From Cochliopodium minus (lineage: Eukaryota; Discosea; Himatismenida; Cochliopodiidae): DNA of 18,663 nucleotides. The notes below the pieces were generated by a model. It was not told where the DNA came from, did not search any database, and was given only the letters and a program-made list of their open reading frames with translations. The position numbers were made by a program, and so were the translations under genes. Location of the stretch: contig JAMYWO010000467.1 of assembly GCA_024220525.1 (NCBI GenBank), positions 1 to 18,663 of the forward strand, in the 5' to 3' direction. How positions within the stretch are numbered: position 1 is the stretch's first letter; each line of letters starts with the position of its first letter. Positions 18,314 to 18,663 of the stretch are shown here, piece after piece.

Positions 18314-18663
18314 ATTTTTTTTTAATAATTTTGAATTTTTAAAAAATCTCTCACTTCTTTGATCCAAGAAACTTCAAGTTTTCATGAATCTGTCTATTTC
18401 TTTTAGTCTGATTTTAATTTCAAAATTGATTTATGTGGAATATATAATTTTGCTATTAATCTCTCCAACATAAAGAAAAATTTGAAATTTTAATTAGTTT
18501 TTAATTAATTATTTATGTTTTCATAAATTAAAAAAGAATTTTTAATTAATTTCATTTTTAAATTTTGCATAAGGAAAAATAATTTGCATAATTATGCGAA
18601 TCACCATACACTGTATGTAATATCATTTGTATATTAGAAGTTACATCTCCAATATAGAGATGA
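18314..18663. other. Right-end region upstream of the acyltransferase, no gene seen
   Basis: These 350 bp have frequent stops in all frames and no recognisable protein motif. They should contain the acyltransferase promoter. The only structures I see are A/T-rich self-complementary stretches, such as ATTTATG-TTTT-CATAAAT near 18510-18530, and a 12-bp perfect palindrome GCATAATTATGC at 18586-18597. Confidence 0.6.

Noticed and set aside
18586-18597. Palindrome GCATAATTATGC as an operator
   Set aside because: A 12-bp mostly A/T palindrome is expected now and then in DNA of this composition, and no second copy or context supports a function.
1-18663. A new multi-gene system such as a defence island or biosynthetic cluster
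   Set aside because: The recognised genes are unrelated housekeeping functions on both strands with separate promoters; nothing ties them into one system.

Overview
This is a gene-dense, very AT-rich window of a eukaryotic nuclear genome. Evidence: nine protein genes, eight of them split by short GT-AG introns (mostly 46-136 nt, one 370 nt); A/T homopolymer tracts between genes and often just before start codons; the standard genetic code; and core eukaryotic machinery (RNA polymerase I, TFIID, nonsense-mediated decay). It looks like a free-living protist of the amoebozoan or heterolobosean kind, but the sequence alone does not fix the lineage. I saw no tRNA, rRNA, transposon or viral gene. 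All exon models below are manual: joints were chosen where GT-AG sites, reading phase and conserved protein motifs agree. They have no transcript support.

Layout. Three genes lie in tandem on the minus strand: an RBR-type RING ubiquitin ligase cut by the left edge (186-1999), a small protein with a UBA-like N-terminus (2181-2720), and the second-largest RNA polymerase I subunit (2903-6557). A 203-bp divergent promoter (6558-6760) separates them from five plus-strand genes: an unrecognised lysine/glutamate-rich protein (6761-7508), an Rrg7-like PD-(D/E)XK protein probably sent to mitochondria (7606-8325), TFIID subunit TAF5 (8475-10566), the NMD helicase UPF1 (10758-13982), and a protein tyrosine phosphatase (14363-16936). 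A minus-strand LPCAT-like lysophospholipid acyltransferase (17133-18313) converges on the phosphatase. The last 350 bp hold no recognisable gene.

The genes are mostly housekeeping (rRNA transcription, Pol II initiation, mRNA surveillance, ubiquitination, lipid remodelling, signalling). They do not form an obvious operon or a new defence or metabolic system. The most unusual points are in gene structure. The phosphatase active-site loop sits on a 22-nt microexon. UPF1 is followed at once by a perfect 18-bp inverted repeat. A TAF5 intron is 63 nt long and has no in-frame stop. RPA2 has a second, in-frame and more canonical donor site. The Rrg7-type protein is a family I know mainly from fungi.
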